Positions 5,860 to 12,960 of a stretch of DNA of 31,814 nt are shown here, piece by piece (within the stretch, counting starts at the first letter, position 1; every line of letters begins with the position of its first letter). The notes beneath the pieces were generated by a model. That model ran no database searches. It worked only from the letters and a program-made list of their open reading frames with translations, and was not told the origin of the DNA. The stretch is from the IMG/VR virus record IMGVR_UViG_3300031772_002235, positions 1 through 31,814 of that record. The stretch is one strand, 5' to 3'. The translations under genes were made by a program, and so were the position numbers. This DNA comes from a virus.

Positions 5860-6906
5860 ATGTGTGCATCGCCGCAAAAAGAAAATGGATTTACCCCAAT
5901 AGCGCATGAAATATTAGAAGCACTCGCAAGAACAAAATTAACTACGCTAGAATCACAAGCTATATTTTTGATCTTGCGTAATACATACGGTTATAAGAGA
6001 AAAGTTTGGCAGATCAAGAAATGGAAAGTATTTGAAGATTTCGGTATTAATAAATGTTTGGTTAAAGAAACATTATTCAAATTAGCCGAAAGGCAAATAA
6101 TTGAATTGGATTGGAAGCAGAAAGAAATAGTATTCCAAAAAGATTATGAACAATGGCAAAAGATTGTACCTCGTCAAGCAATACGAGAACGAATATTAGA
6201 ACAAAAAGTTTGTCAGGTGACAAACAATAAAGTTTGTCAAGCGACAAACTTTCCTAATCACAAAGATAAAGAAGTTTGTCAGGTGACAAACAATAAAGTT
6301 TGTCAGGCGACAAACTCAAAGTTTGTCACTGGACAAACTCAAGTTTGTCAGGTGACAAACTCGACCCCCTCTAACCCCGCACTATCATTAGCGTTGCCAG
6401 ACCTTAGAGATAACTTAGATATAGATCTAAATATAGATCTAAGAGATATATCTATTTCTAAGGATCCAAGTACTGGTTATGATAAAAAAGTAAAAAAAAA
6501 TAATAATTATGAAAAAACTTGCAAGCTGATACAGACCAAATTCAATCAGTTCACAATACAGTCAAAACCTATAAAAGACGCCTTAATAAAAATATCGGAG
6601 TATCCAGAGGAACAGCAGGTTGCGGTATTAGAAAAAGGCAGTCTCGAATCTAATCAGCAGAAGATCGTATCATACATGCTATATGGATTAGAGCAAGGGT
6701 GGTATGCCAAAAAGGAACAGCTAAAAGGTCGCTCTAATCCACTTGAATGGGTTCCTCCTAAATGGGAAGATCCGCATTTAGAACCTGAGTACCAGAAAGA
6801 GTTAGGTAATTTATTTAAGTTAGCAGGAATGGGTGTAGAAGGTGCGCAAGAACAAATGAATCAACTTATAGAGGATTATAAAAATGGCAAGTGGAATAAG
6901 ATTTGA
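5860..6906 (+). CDS. Phage replication initiator (O-like) with origin iterons in the gene
   Basis: A 348-residue protein. Residues 9-110 resemble the Phage_rep_O N-terminal winged helix: the GFTPIAHEILEALARTKLTTLESQAIFLILRNTYGYKRK pattern (broken here by position: 10-48), then an LVKETLFKLAERQIIEL recognition helix. It should bind the origin and recruit helicase. Residues about 116-167 are repeats of VCQVTN and VCQATN, encoded by six palindromic DNA iterons at 6208-6360. A polar, low-complexity linker follows, and then a C-terminal region that probably contacts the helicase, ending in a 23-base overlap with dnaB. The start ATG 5860 has GGTGG at 5848-5852. The layout matches lambda O, where the origin lies inside the initiator gene. 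Confidence 0.82.
   Translation: MCASPQKENGFTPIAHEILEALARTKLTTLESQAIFLILRNTYGYKRKVWQIKKWKVFEDFGINKCLVKETLFKLAERQIIELDWKQKEIVFQKDYEQWQKIVPRQAIRERILEQKVCQVTNNKVCQATNFPNHKDKEVCQVTNNKVCQATNSKFVTGQTQVCQVTNSTPSNPALSLALPDLRDNLDIDLNIDLRDISISKDPSTGYDKKVKKNNNYEKTCKLIQTKFNQFTIQSKPIKDALIKISEYPEEQQVAVLEKGSLESNQQKIVSYMLYGLEQGWYAKKEQLKGRSNPLEWVPPKWEDPHLEPEYQKELGNLFKLAGMGVEGAQEQMNQLIEDYKNGKWNKI
6208..6360. repeat. Six palindromic iterons: probable replication origin
   Basis: Six 18-bp sites of the form GTTTGTC-N4-GACAAAC occur at 6208-6225, 6232-6249, 6274-6291, 6298-6315, 6321-6338 and 6343-6360. All twelve arms are perfect; only the central four bases vary (AGGT, AAGC, AGGT, AGGC, ACTG, AGGT). Start-to-start spacings are 24, 42, 24, 23 and 22. 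They lie inside the initiator gene, upstream of an A+T-rich tract. This is the arrangement of the lambda origin, so these are probably the initiator's own binding sites. Confidence 0.85.
6405..6530. other. A+T-rich tract beside iterons, possible unwinding element
   Basis: Starting about 45 bases after the last iteron, the sequence becomes strongly A+T-rich, with repeated ATAGATCTAA-like blocks (around 6420-6452) and a long A run followed by AATAATAATTATG near 6487-6511. In lambda-type origins the duplex opens at such a tract next to the iterons. It encodes a low-complexity Asp/Ile/Lys/Asn linker of the initiator, consistent with selection on DNA rather than protein. Confidence 0.55.
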
Positions 6907-8215
6907 TAGAGTGCCTCCGGTATGTATAGCCGAAGAAGTGGCTGTGTTGGGGGCTTGTATGCTGCCGGAAAGCTCCCTGATGACTGTAGCGGAAATCATA
7001 GAAATTATAAAGGGGAAGGATTTTTATAAAGAAGCGCATGAAAAGATATTTAATGCCATACTTAGTCTTTACCAGAAGAATATACCCCCTGATTGCTTGA
7101 TGATTGTTAGAGAATTAGATAATGCTGGGGAGTTAGAAAAAGTCGGTGACGTAGGCTATATTTCCAGTCTCATTGATAGCACCCTATATCTTCCCAATGT
7201 AACGCATTATGCTGAGATAGTAAGAGATACTGCACGTAAGAGAAATCTAATAAGAGCATCCGTAGAAATATATAATAACAGTTATGATGATACACTTGAA
7301 ACAGAAACATTGTTAGATATGGCGGAGAGTTCGATATTAAACATAAAGGACGTGTCGCCACAACAGTTTGTAACTGCGAAAAGTATGGTAAATGGAGTGT
7401 TAGATAAAATTAATCTTGCAATTAGCAGTAAATCTTCGGTGGCTGGCATTCCAACAGGGTTTAATAAATTAGATTATCTTACAACAGGGATGTATCCGGG
7501 AGATTACATTATTGTTGCAGCAAGAACAAGTATGGGGAAGTCTGTATTTGTGAAAGACATTGCAACGTTTTTGTCATTAGTTGAAAAAATACCAGTTGGA
7601 TTTTTTACCCTTGAAACTTCTAAAGAGCAATTGATGTTACGAATAATATCTTCGTTAAGTGGGTTAGATAGTTTTTTATTAAAAACAGGGCATCTTAACG
7701 AGACCGACTTGACAAAGGTAACAAATGCAGTCAATGAAATCTATAAAGGCAGTTTAATAATTGATGATTCTTCGGGACTGACTGATATGGAACTGCGGTC
7801 AAGGGTGCGCAGAATGAAGCACCAATACGGTGTGGAATTAATTATTATAGATCAAATTGGGCAATTAAAATCGCATAAGAAAGTCGAGAATAGGCAGCAG
7901 GAAGTGTCTGCAATTTCTCTTTCATTAAAGCAGATTGCAAGGGATTTTAAGATACCTGTTATAGCAGTTGCGCAGATTAATAGGGGACCAGAAGAAAGGT
8001 CAGATAAGCGCCCTTTACTATCAGACTTGAGGGAAAGTGGGAGTTTGGAGATGGATCCAGATACCGTTTGTTTTCTATACAGAGAGTCATATTATGATCG
8101 GGATAACCAGGATAATACAACAGAGATAATAGTAGCAAAGCAAAGGAATGGGCCTATTGGGACAATAAAGCTGGATTTTGACCTGAGATGCACAAAGTTT
8201 ATCAATAAGGAGTAG
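6884..8215 (+). CDS. dnaB: Replicative DNA helicase DnaB
   Basis: A 443-residue hexameric helicase that should unwind the phage replication fork. Residues 15-115 are the N-terminal helical domain (EEVAVLGACML... through DFYKEAHEKIFNAI). The RecA-like C-terminal domain has Walker A AARTSMGKS at 212-220, a Walker B-like LIIIDQIGQL near 323-332, a VAQINR motif (H3/sensor) and LSDLRESGSLEMDPDTV before the arginine-finger region. This is standard DnaB order and near-standard length. The ATG at 6884 is inside the end of the initiator gene (23-base overlap, GAGG upstream), so helicase and initiator are coupled. No separate loader gene is evident next to it. Confidence 0.95.
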   Translation: MASGIRFDRVPPVCIAEEVAVLGACMLPESSLMTVAEIIEIIKGKDFYKEAHEKIFNAILSLYQKNIPPDCLMIVRELDNAGELEKVGDVGYISSLIDSTLYLPNVTHYAEIVRDTARKRNLIRASVEIYNNSYDDTLETETLLDMAESSILNIKDVSPQQFVTAKSMVNGVLDKINLAISSKSSVAGIPTGFNKLDYLTTGMYPGDYIIVAARTSMGKSVFVKDIATFLSLVEKIPVGFFTLETSKEQLMLRIISSLSGLDSFLLKTGHLNETDLTKVTNAVNEIYKGSLIIDDSSGLTDMELRSRVRRMKHQYGVELIIIDQIGQLKSHKKVENRQQEVSAISLSLKQIARDFKIPVIAVAQINRGPEERSDKRPLLSDLRESGSLEMDPDTVCFLYRESYYDRDNQDNTTEIIVAKQRNGPIGTIKLDFDLRCTKFINKE

Positions 8216-8217
8216 CC

Positions 8218-8601
8218 ATGTTTCCTGATTTAATAAGGACAAACTATTATGTAATATCAACACCAGAACTAATATTGGGAATAAAGGATGGTGAGCTAGG
8301 GGAATGTCTGCTTGCATGGTCGAAAAGATATAATGCTGAATTATATCTTAATGAGATTCTTCCGTTGACCGATATAAAGACTCAATTTGCAGTAATCAAG
8401 GTAAGATATGGGGATATGGTTCTTACAGCAATGGAATCAAAAGTAGGGATTATTATTGATGAGTTGCCTGATGATAGGTGGTTAGACTACGTTGATGTTA
8501 AAAAATGGTTATCGGATTATCCGCTCGATATGAACAGTATTCAATGGTTGGTCAATAACCCCCGCATAAATGCGGAGGCTTGTAAAAGCTTGATTGACTA
8601 G
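8218..8601 (+). CDS. Hypothetical protein, 127 aa
   Basis: The ATG at 8218 starts two bases after the DnaB stop, with AAGGAG at about 8206-8211. The product is a soluble, acidic alpha/beta-looking protein with no motif that I recognise. It might be a helicase partner because of its position, but this is inference. The IscB element begins in the intergenic stretch after it, and separates it from the sliding clamp gene. Confidence 0.7.
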   Translation: MFPDLIRTNYYVISTPELILGIKDGELGECLLAWSKRYNAELYLNEILPLTDIKTQFAVIKVRYGDMVLTAMESKVGIIIDELPDDRWLDYVDVKKWLSDYPLDMNSIQWLVNNPRINAEACKSLID

Positions 8602-8659
8602 AGGGTGTTTAATTACACAGCAGTTGGTTAAGAGAAATACATACACACCTACGAATATT

Positions 8660-8798
8660 ACGCAAGTTTGTAGCTCTGTGGTCTGCCATTAAAAGTTCTG
8701 AGGGTAGGAACGGTGTGGCAGACTTAAAAACCTTTTCCAACAATCTCGATGCGTCTCTAACAGGAGCAATCCTGTATTACTCTGAAAGGAGTTTTTTT
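8660..8798 (+). ncRNA. HEARO / IscB omega RNA (candidate)
   Basis: IscB nucleases use an omega RNA encoded just upstream of their gene (the HEARO RNA class). Here GTCTGCCA (8681-8688) and TGGCAGAC (8716-8723) form a perfect 8-bp closing stem, and ACAGGA-GCAA-TCCTGT (8760-8775) forms a hairpin with a GNRA tetraloop. That is followed by CTGAAAGGAG, which also serves as the ribosome site of iscB. The hairpin-then-GAAAGGAG ending is a feature I associate with this class. The guide would be the roughly 16 bases before 8681. The 5' limit is approximate, and 8602-8660 shows nothing I can identify. Confidence 0.75.
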
Positions 8799-10028
8799 GT
8801 GGTATATATAATTTCAAAAACAGGTAAACCATTAATGCCGACCAAAAGGCTAGGTAGAGTCAGACACTTGTTAAAAGACGGTCTGGCTAAGGTTGTGCAG
8901 AGAACACCATTCACGATCCAACTACTTTACGAGAGTGAGGAATATACTCAACCAATAACGCTTGGAATAGATAGTGGCTACCAGAATATAGGAGTATCAG
9001 TTGTAACAGAAAAAGAAGAGGTTTTTAGTGCAGAAGTGAAACTAAGAACCGATATAATTAAGCTCAATTCTGAGAGAAGGGCATATCGAAGAACGAGACG
9101 TAACCGCAAGACTTGGCATCGTAAACTGAGATTCCTTAATCGTAAAAAGGACAAGGGCTGGTTAGCTCCTTCTATACAACACAAGATTGATTCTCATATC
9201 AAGTTGGTGGATATGGTAAAACGGATTCTCCCGATAACAAAGATTAATGTTGAGGTCGCTTCTTTTGACATACAAAAGATAAAGAATCCTGATATAGAGG
9301 GCGTGAATTATCAGAATGGTGCACAGTTGGGATTTTGGAATGTCAGAGAATATGTCCTTCACCGAGACGGACATATTTGTCGGCACTGCAAGGGTAAATC
9401 TGGAGATAAGATACTTAATGTTCATCATCTAAAATCCAGACAGACTGGTGGCGATAGACCAGAAAATTTGATTACGTTATGCTCTAACTGTCATCAACTT
9501 GTATCAAAGGGAAAGTTAAAACTAAACATAAAGGTTTCTAGCGGGTTGAAGGCAGAGACTTTTATGACGATGATTAGATGGCGTATTGTTAATCTATTGA
9601 GACAAACAAATACTAATGTCTCACATACTTATGGCTATTTGACTAAATGTAAACGTATAGCGTTTGGTATATCAAAAAGTCACGTAAACGATGCCTTTGT
9701 AATAGCCTGCGGTACGATTCAACAACGTATGGATGGGTATGCCATGCAACAGGTGCGAAAGTGCAACCGCAAGCTCTATAAAGGTATACGAAGTCATATT
9801 AAGAATACAGCACCTCGATTGGTGTTTGGTTTTCAACGTTTTGATAAGGTATTGTGGAAAGGTATTGAGTGCTTTGTATTCGGTAGAAGGACTCGTGGGT
9901 ATTTTGATATACGGCGTCTTGACGGTACAAAGTTGAATACTGATGTTAAATATACAGAATTAACATTGTTAGAAACATTTAGAACATTTTTAACAGAAAG
10001 GAAAGTCGGCAATTCCTCACCCGCATGA
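8799..10028 (+). CDS. iscB: IscB RNA-guided DNA nuclease
   Basis: A 409-residue IscB, the family from which Cas9 derives. From the GTG at 8799 (GAAAGGAG at 8784-8791) the protein begins with the PLMP domain (SKTGKPLMPTKRLGRVRHLL, residues 6-25). Then come RuvC-I LGIDSGYQ with D58, an arginine-rich bridge helix RRAYRRTRRNRK (93-104), RuvC-II NVEVASFD with E152, and an HNH domain (CRHC at 194-197, VHH with H209/H210, GGDRPENL, LCSNCH). RuvC-III SHVNDA contains D298, and the C-terminal region is basic. All catalytic residues are present, so it should cut both strands. The frame is open upstream of 8799, but that part lies in the RNA. It sits between dnaB and dnaN. Confidence 0.95.
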   Translation: MVYIISKTGKPLMPTKRLGRVRHLLKDGLAKVVQRTPFTIQLLYESEEYTQPITLGIDSGYQNIGVSVVTEKEEVFSAEVKLRTDIIKLNSERRAYRRTRRNRKTWHRKLRFLNRKKDKGWLAPSIQHKIDSHIKLVDMVKRILPITKINVEVASFDIQKIKNPDIEGVNYQNGAQLGFWNVREYVLHRDGHICRHCKGKSGDKILNVHHLKSRQTGGDRPENLITLCSNCHQLVSKGKLKLNIKVSSGLKAETFMTMIRWRIVNLLRQTNTNVSHTYGYLTKCKRIAFGISKSHVNDAFVIACGTIQQRMDGYAMQQVRKCNRKLYKGIRSHIKNTAPRLVFGFQRFDKVLWKGIECFVFGRRTRGYFDIRRLDGTKLNTDVKYTELTLLETFRTFLTERKVGNSSPA

Positions 10029-10055
10029 ATGCAGGTGTCCCCTTGCCGAAATATT
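10005..10055 (+). mobile_element. Right end of the IscB transposable element
   Basis: The sequence GGCAATTCCTC, an imperfect hairpin CACCCGCATGAATGCAGGTG, then CCCCTTGCCG matches the typical right end of IscB and IS605-type elements, in which GGCAATTCCTC and CTTGCCG flank a palindrome. The outer CGGCAA and TTGCCG are also complementary. The iscB stop codon (10026-10028) lies within this structure. The exact cut site is not determined, and no transposase gene accompanies this element, so it depends on a TnpA supplied in trans. Confidence 0.75.
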
Positions 10056-10074
10056 ATGGAAAAGGAGTTTAAAA

Positions 10075-11232
10075 ATGAAGTTAGTATTTGAAAGTTCGGT
10101 ATTGGCTAAGATATTGGCAGACGTGGCAAGTGTGGCGGCGCAAAGAAATACATTGCCAATCCTGAGTAATGTATTGTTGAAGGCACAAGGAATTATTCCT
10201 ATACAAGGCACAACGCGCACAACGAGATCAAAAATAACGATTGCTGCAACAGACTTAGAAATTGGAATGGTAATGGAGGTCGAAGGAGAAGTAGAGGAAG
10301 ATGGTGAAATAACTATTCCTGCTAAGAAGCTGCTAGATATTGTCAGAGAAGCTTCGCCTGATGACAAGGTAACTATCGAGACGTTATCGAGTGACAGGAT
10401 AGCAATTGAGTATGGAACAGCGAAGTTCAAAATAGCTGGCTTGGCTAGTGACGAGTTTCCTCCAGTGCCAAGTATTAGTGATGGCGGAGTGAAGATCAAG
10501 GGTGAGAAACTTTGCACACTACTGAGGAAAGTTGTTTCTGGTGCGTCTACTGAAGAAATAAGGTATTTTCTGAATGGTGTATATGTGATAATTGAAAGAT
10601 TCAAAGATATAAGTACAGACGGATCAATAACTGCGGTAGGAACTGATGGCAAACGACTGATGGTAGCCACACAGATTACTGGAGGGGCTATTACAAAGAA
10701 AATTACTGGCATTATTCCGGTAAAGGCAGTAAAAAAGATAGTAAGCATGTTTGACCATGCTGATATGATTGACGTGAACCTGCTAGAATCGGAACTGGTT
10801 ATTGGTGGTGAAGGGATAGTGTTTATCACAAGATTAATCGAAGGTGAGTATCCTGATTATCAGGCAGTAATCAATCCAGTCAAGAACAATGATTTAGTTC
10901 TTGATCTTGATAAGGAATCATTTATATCAGTGATAAAGCGTGTAAGCCTATTAGCCAATCCTAAAACGCCCTCAGTGCGATTGGAAGCGGTGGAGGGTGT
11001 TCTTACTATCACCTCTAGTACACCAGATCTTGGTGAAGCAGTGGAGTGCCTTCCTGTTGATTATAGTGATGCGTCTATAATCATTTCTCTGAATGCGAGG
11101 TATCTTTTGGATATTTTGCAATCGGTTACGGGAAAAGTTACGTTGAAGTTTAGGGATAGTTTGAGTCCTGTTTTAGTTTTGGATAATGACGATATTGGGT
11201 TTATTGGCGTGATTATGCCCATGAGATTGTAA
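10075..11232 (+). CDS. dnaN: DNA polymerase III beta subunit (sliding clamp)
   Basis: A 385-residue clamp, normal for bacterial DnaN. It starts MKLVFESSVLAKILADVASVAAQRNTLPILSNVLL-type (the family's N-terminal pattern, residues 1-34). The three repeated clamp domains follow: DLEIGM near 62, KLLDIVREA, a GTDGKRL motif at about 200, EGEYPDYQ near 258, and a C-terminal VLVLDNDD..IGVIMPMRL. It forms the ring that tethers polymerase to DNA. The ATG has AAAAGGAG immediately upstream, seven bases away. The gene follows the IscB right end with almost no gap. A phage-encoded full clamp suggests that the phage also encodes or recruits a Pol III-type polymerase. Confidence 0.95.
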   Translation: MKLVFESSVLAKILADVASVAAQRNTLPILSNVLLKAQGIIPIQGTTRTTRSKITIAATDLEIGMVMEVEGEVEEDGEITIPAKKLLDIVREASPDDKVTIETLSSDRIAIEYGTAKFKIAGLASDEFPPVPSISDGGVKIKGEKLCTLLRKVVSGASTEEIRYFLNGVYVIIERFKDISTDGSITAVGTDGKRLMVATQITGGAITKKITGIIPVKAVKKIVSMFDHADMIDVNLLESELVIGGEGIVFITRLIEGEYPDYQAVINPVKNNDLVLDLDKESFISVIKRVSLLANPKTPSVRLEAVEGVLTITSSTPDLGEAVECLPVDYSDASIIISLNARYLLDILQSVTGKVTLKFRDSLSPVLVLDNDDIGFIGVIMPMRL

Positions 11233-11238
11233 TGTCTT

Positions 11239-11317
11239 GCGTGGGGGAGCGAAGTGCTGAAAATCCAGCATCAGACTCTCAAGTGTGGTTGGTCTGATAT
11301 TTGCGATGATCCCACGC
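11239..11317 (+). other. Candidate three-stem structured RNA
   Basis: GCGTGGG (11239-11245) and CCCACGC (11311-11317) form a perfect 7-bp closing stem. Two hairpins lie inside: TGCTG-N6-CAGCA (11255-11270) and, sharing one base, ATCAGAC-N15-GTCTGAT (11270-11298). The element lies seven bases after the dnaN stop. The 7-bp outer stem recalls a tRNA acceptor, but no T arm, anticodon loop or CCA tail fits. The run ending in TTTTGATTTTTT after it is only weakly terminator-like. I do not recognise the RNA class. Confidence 0.5.
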
Positions 11318-11365
11318 CATTCTTTTGATTTTTTAAATGATTACGAAGATAAGGAGGATTAGAAA

Positions 11366-11518
11366 ATGGCTAAAAAGTTTTCGGATGCGTTTCTGTACTG
11401 TGCCAATTATGAAATCTTAAAAATACATGCCAAGAACGATTGTCGGAATTGCAAGAAATCAACAGACAAAAAAGAGTTCAAACCGGGTAAATGGTGTCTG
11501 AATTATAAAGGAAAATGA
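11366..11518 (+). CDS. Small cysteine-containing protein, 50 aa
   Basis: The ATG at 11366 is preceded by AAGGAGG (11351-11357) at eight bases. The 50-residue basic product has four cysteines (C12, C26, C29, C44), with a CRNC pair in the middle, which suggests a single small zinc site. The stop is one base before the ATG of the HNH gene, so they are probably translated together. Similar short zinc proteins are common in phage DNA metabolism modules; I do not recognise a named family. Confidence 0.65.
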   Translation: MAKKFSDAFLYCANYEILKIHAKNDCRNCKKSTDKKEFKPGKWCLNYKGK

Positions 11519-11519
11519 A

Positions 11520-12365
11520 ATGTCAGAAATTGCATTACTTGAAAATAATGATTATTATCCAGAGCTTCTAAAAGAATGTATGCAAGCTTACGAACCGATA
11601 GAGAATGCGAAGTGGCTGCTTATTCTTGGATATTTCAAAGTAGGAAACACTATATTGGAGTATATGCGTCAAGGTAAGATTAAGAGCGAGTATGGTAATT
11701 CGACAATGGTACGGTTACAGGAAGATATGAGAAAAGCAGGACACCCTATGGACATTTACCGTGCAGTGCAACATGCTAAGTTATTTTTGACAGAGGAGAA
11801 GCTGATACTTTACTACAAGGAGAATCCGGGTTGTACATGGACATTTATTCGAGAGAACGTTCTCCCGAAGGCTACTGATCATCCTGAACGCTATGGTGGT
11901 GTGGAAAATGTAGCTAACGAGGTTATGAATAAAGTAGAGAAGTTGGGTTTGGAACTTGAGGAATTGCGGGTGATGATTCATAACGAGGACGTGCCTCTGG
12001 AGACAAGAGAGGAAGCAGTTGGTGTTATGCAGAAAGCTTTTGAGGTTATGGGGGAACTGTCGGAAACTAGATATTTGCCGAAGACTAAAATTGAACGCAG
12101 TCTTGGTTATCTTGATTATCTGCATGGTTTCCCCTGTATGATATGCAACAAAACTCCAGTTGACGCTCATCATGTTGAGAAAGCAGGGGTGGGGTTAAAA
12201 GGCAGCGATTATATATCGGTTCCATTATGTAGAGAGCATCACGATCAGATCGAGGAACTTGGGTGCGATAGTTTTGAGAGGCTTCACGTGGTAGATTTTT
12301 ATGAATATATTTGTAAGTATCTAACTACATACATTCAATTATTGGAACAGGGGCGAAATGGCTGA
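11520..12365 (+). CDS. HNH (DUF968-like) nuclease-type protein with helical N-terminus
   Basis: A 281-residue protein. The first 190 residues are helical (KWLLILGYFKVGNTILEYM; YGNSTMVRLQEDM; HPMDIYRAVQHAKLFL) and vaguely resemble a DUF1016-type or ParB-helix segment. Residues about 200-270 form a DUF968/NinX-like HNH domain: CMICNKTPVDAHHVEKAG, then SVPLCREHHDQIEELG, giving two metal-binding Cys pairs or Cys/His pairs and the catalytic His. Such proteins are thought to cut branched or single-stranded recombination intermediates. The ATG at 11520 follows AAAGGAAA. The end overlaps the next gene by 8 bases. Confidence 0.7.
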   Translation: MSEIALLENNDYYPELLKECMQAYEPIENAKWLLILGYFKVGNTILEYMRQGKIKSEYGNSTMVRLQEDMRKAGHPMDIYRAVQHAKLFLTEEKLILYYKENPGCTWTFIRENVLPKATDHPERYGGVENVANEVMNKVEKLGLELEELRVMIHNEDVPLETREEAVGVMQKAFEVMGELSETRYLPKTKIERSLGYLDYLHGFPCMICNKTPVDAHHVEKAGVGLKGSDYISVPLCREHHDQIEELGCDSFERLHVVDFYEYICKYLTTYIQLLEQGRNG

Positions 12366-12912
12366 AACGACTGCCCGTGTATTCCCACGGAAAACAAATT
12401 TAACGCCAACTGATGAAAATGCCTATGTTGGTCCGCCTGATTTGCTGACACCGCATTATGACGAAGTGCGTATAAGTGTTACTTTTACTTATGATAAATC
12501 TTATGCAGAACAGTTGGCGGATCAATGGAATCTTTATGCAGACAAGATATTGCTTGGCGGGATTGCTTATGGTGACGCTGGAACAGTATTTACTCCGAGA
12601 GAATACGTTAAGTTTGGTGGGGTTATGACCAGCCGGGGATGCCCTAATGCCTGTTTTTTCTGTGATGTACCTGATAGGGAAGGTGATATTCGAGAGTTGC
12701 CCATAACAATGGGGTGGAATTTATTGGATTCCAACATTCTTGCATGTTCTGAAGAACATATCAGGGCAGTATTTGAAATGTTCAAGGTATTTGACACACT
12801 CCCACGACTAAAGCTCGTGGGATTCTGGATTCAAGCAGAGATAGCCAACATTTCTATTGGACTTACATCTCCTAGCCCAAGAGTTGATGCCCCAACTCTT
12901 AATATATTATAG
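12358..12912 (+). pseudogene. Radical SAM gene interrupted by the IS200/IS605 element
   Basis: From ATG 12358 the frame encodes about 144 native residues and then runs into the IS at 12791, ending at 12912. The native part has the radical SAM cluster motif C-x3-C-x2-C in SRGCPNACFFCDVP (residues about 93-106), which binds the [4Fe-4S] cluster that cleaves S-adenosylmethionine. GVMTSRGCPNACFFCDVP resembles phage radical SAM proteins that are normally much longer. Removing the IS joins the frame to CKFGGRA and a stop at 14505-14507, a 151-residue protein whose TGA overlaps the next GTG start. Even the uninterrupted gene would lack the usual C-terminal half, so it may already have been a remnant. 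Confidence 0.7.
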
Positions 12913-12960
12913 CTGGCGTTGCGGTCTCTGTCGTGCAATGTTGCACATTCAGGACAACGC
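12771..12960 (-). ncRNA. TnpB omega (right-end) RNA and guide, approximate limits
   Basis: TnpB works with an RNA made from the tnpB 3' end and the transposon right end, whose last bases come from the flanking DNA and act as guide. In RNA orientation this region has stems AAGAGTTG/CAACTCTT (12900-12893 with 12886-12879), CCAATA/TGTTGG (12860-12855 with 12850-12845) and the right-end hairpin (12821-12801), then TCAA at 12791. The guide would be the 20 or so bases of flank (12790 down to about 12771), i.e. the pre-insertion radical SAM sequence. The 5' limit is not visible. Confidence 0.7.

Noticed and set aside
6208-6360. CRISPR array suggested by regular direct repeats
   Set aside because: The repeats are 18-bp palindromes with 4- to 24-base gaps of repetitive sequence, inside a coding gene; no unique spacers and no cas genes.
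10017-10829. 270-aa minus-strand open frame opposite dnaN
   Set aside because: Shadow frame of a well-supported clamp gene, with low-complexity Ser/Ile-rich content and no ribosome site.
11239-11317. tRNA gene suggested by a 7-bp outer stem
   Set aside because: No T arm with TTC, no anticodon arm with a 7-base loop, and no discriminator-CCA arrangement.
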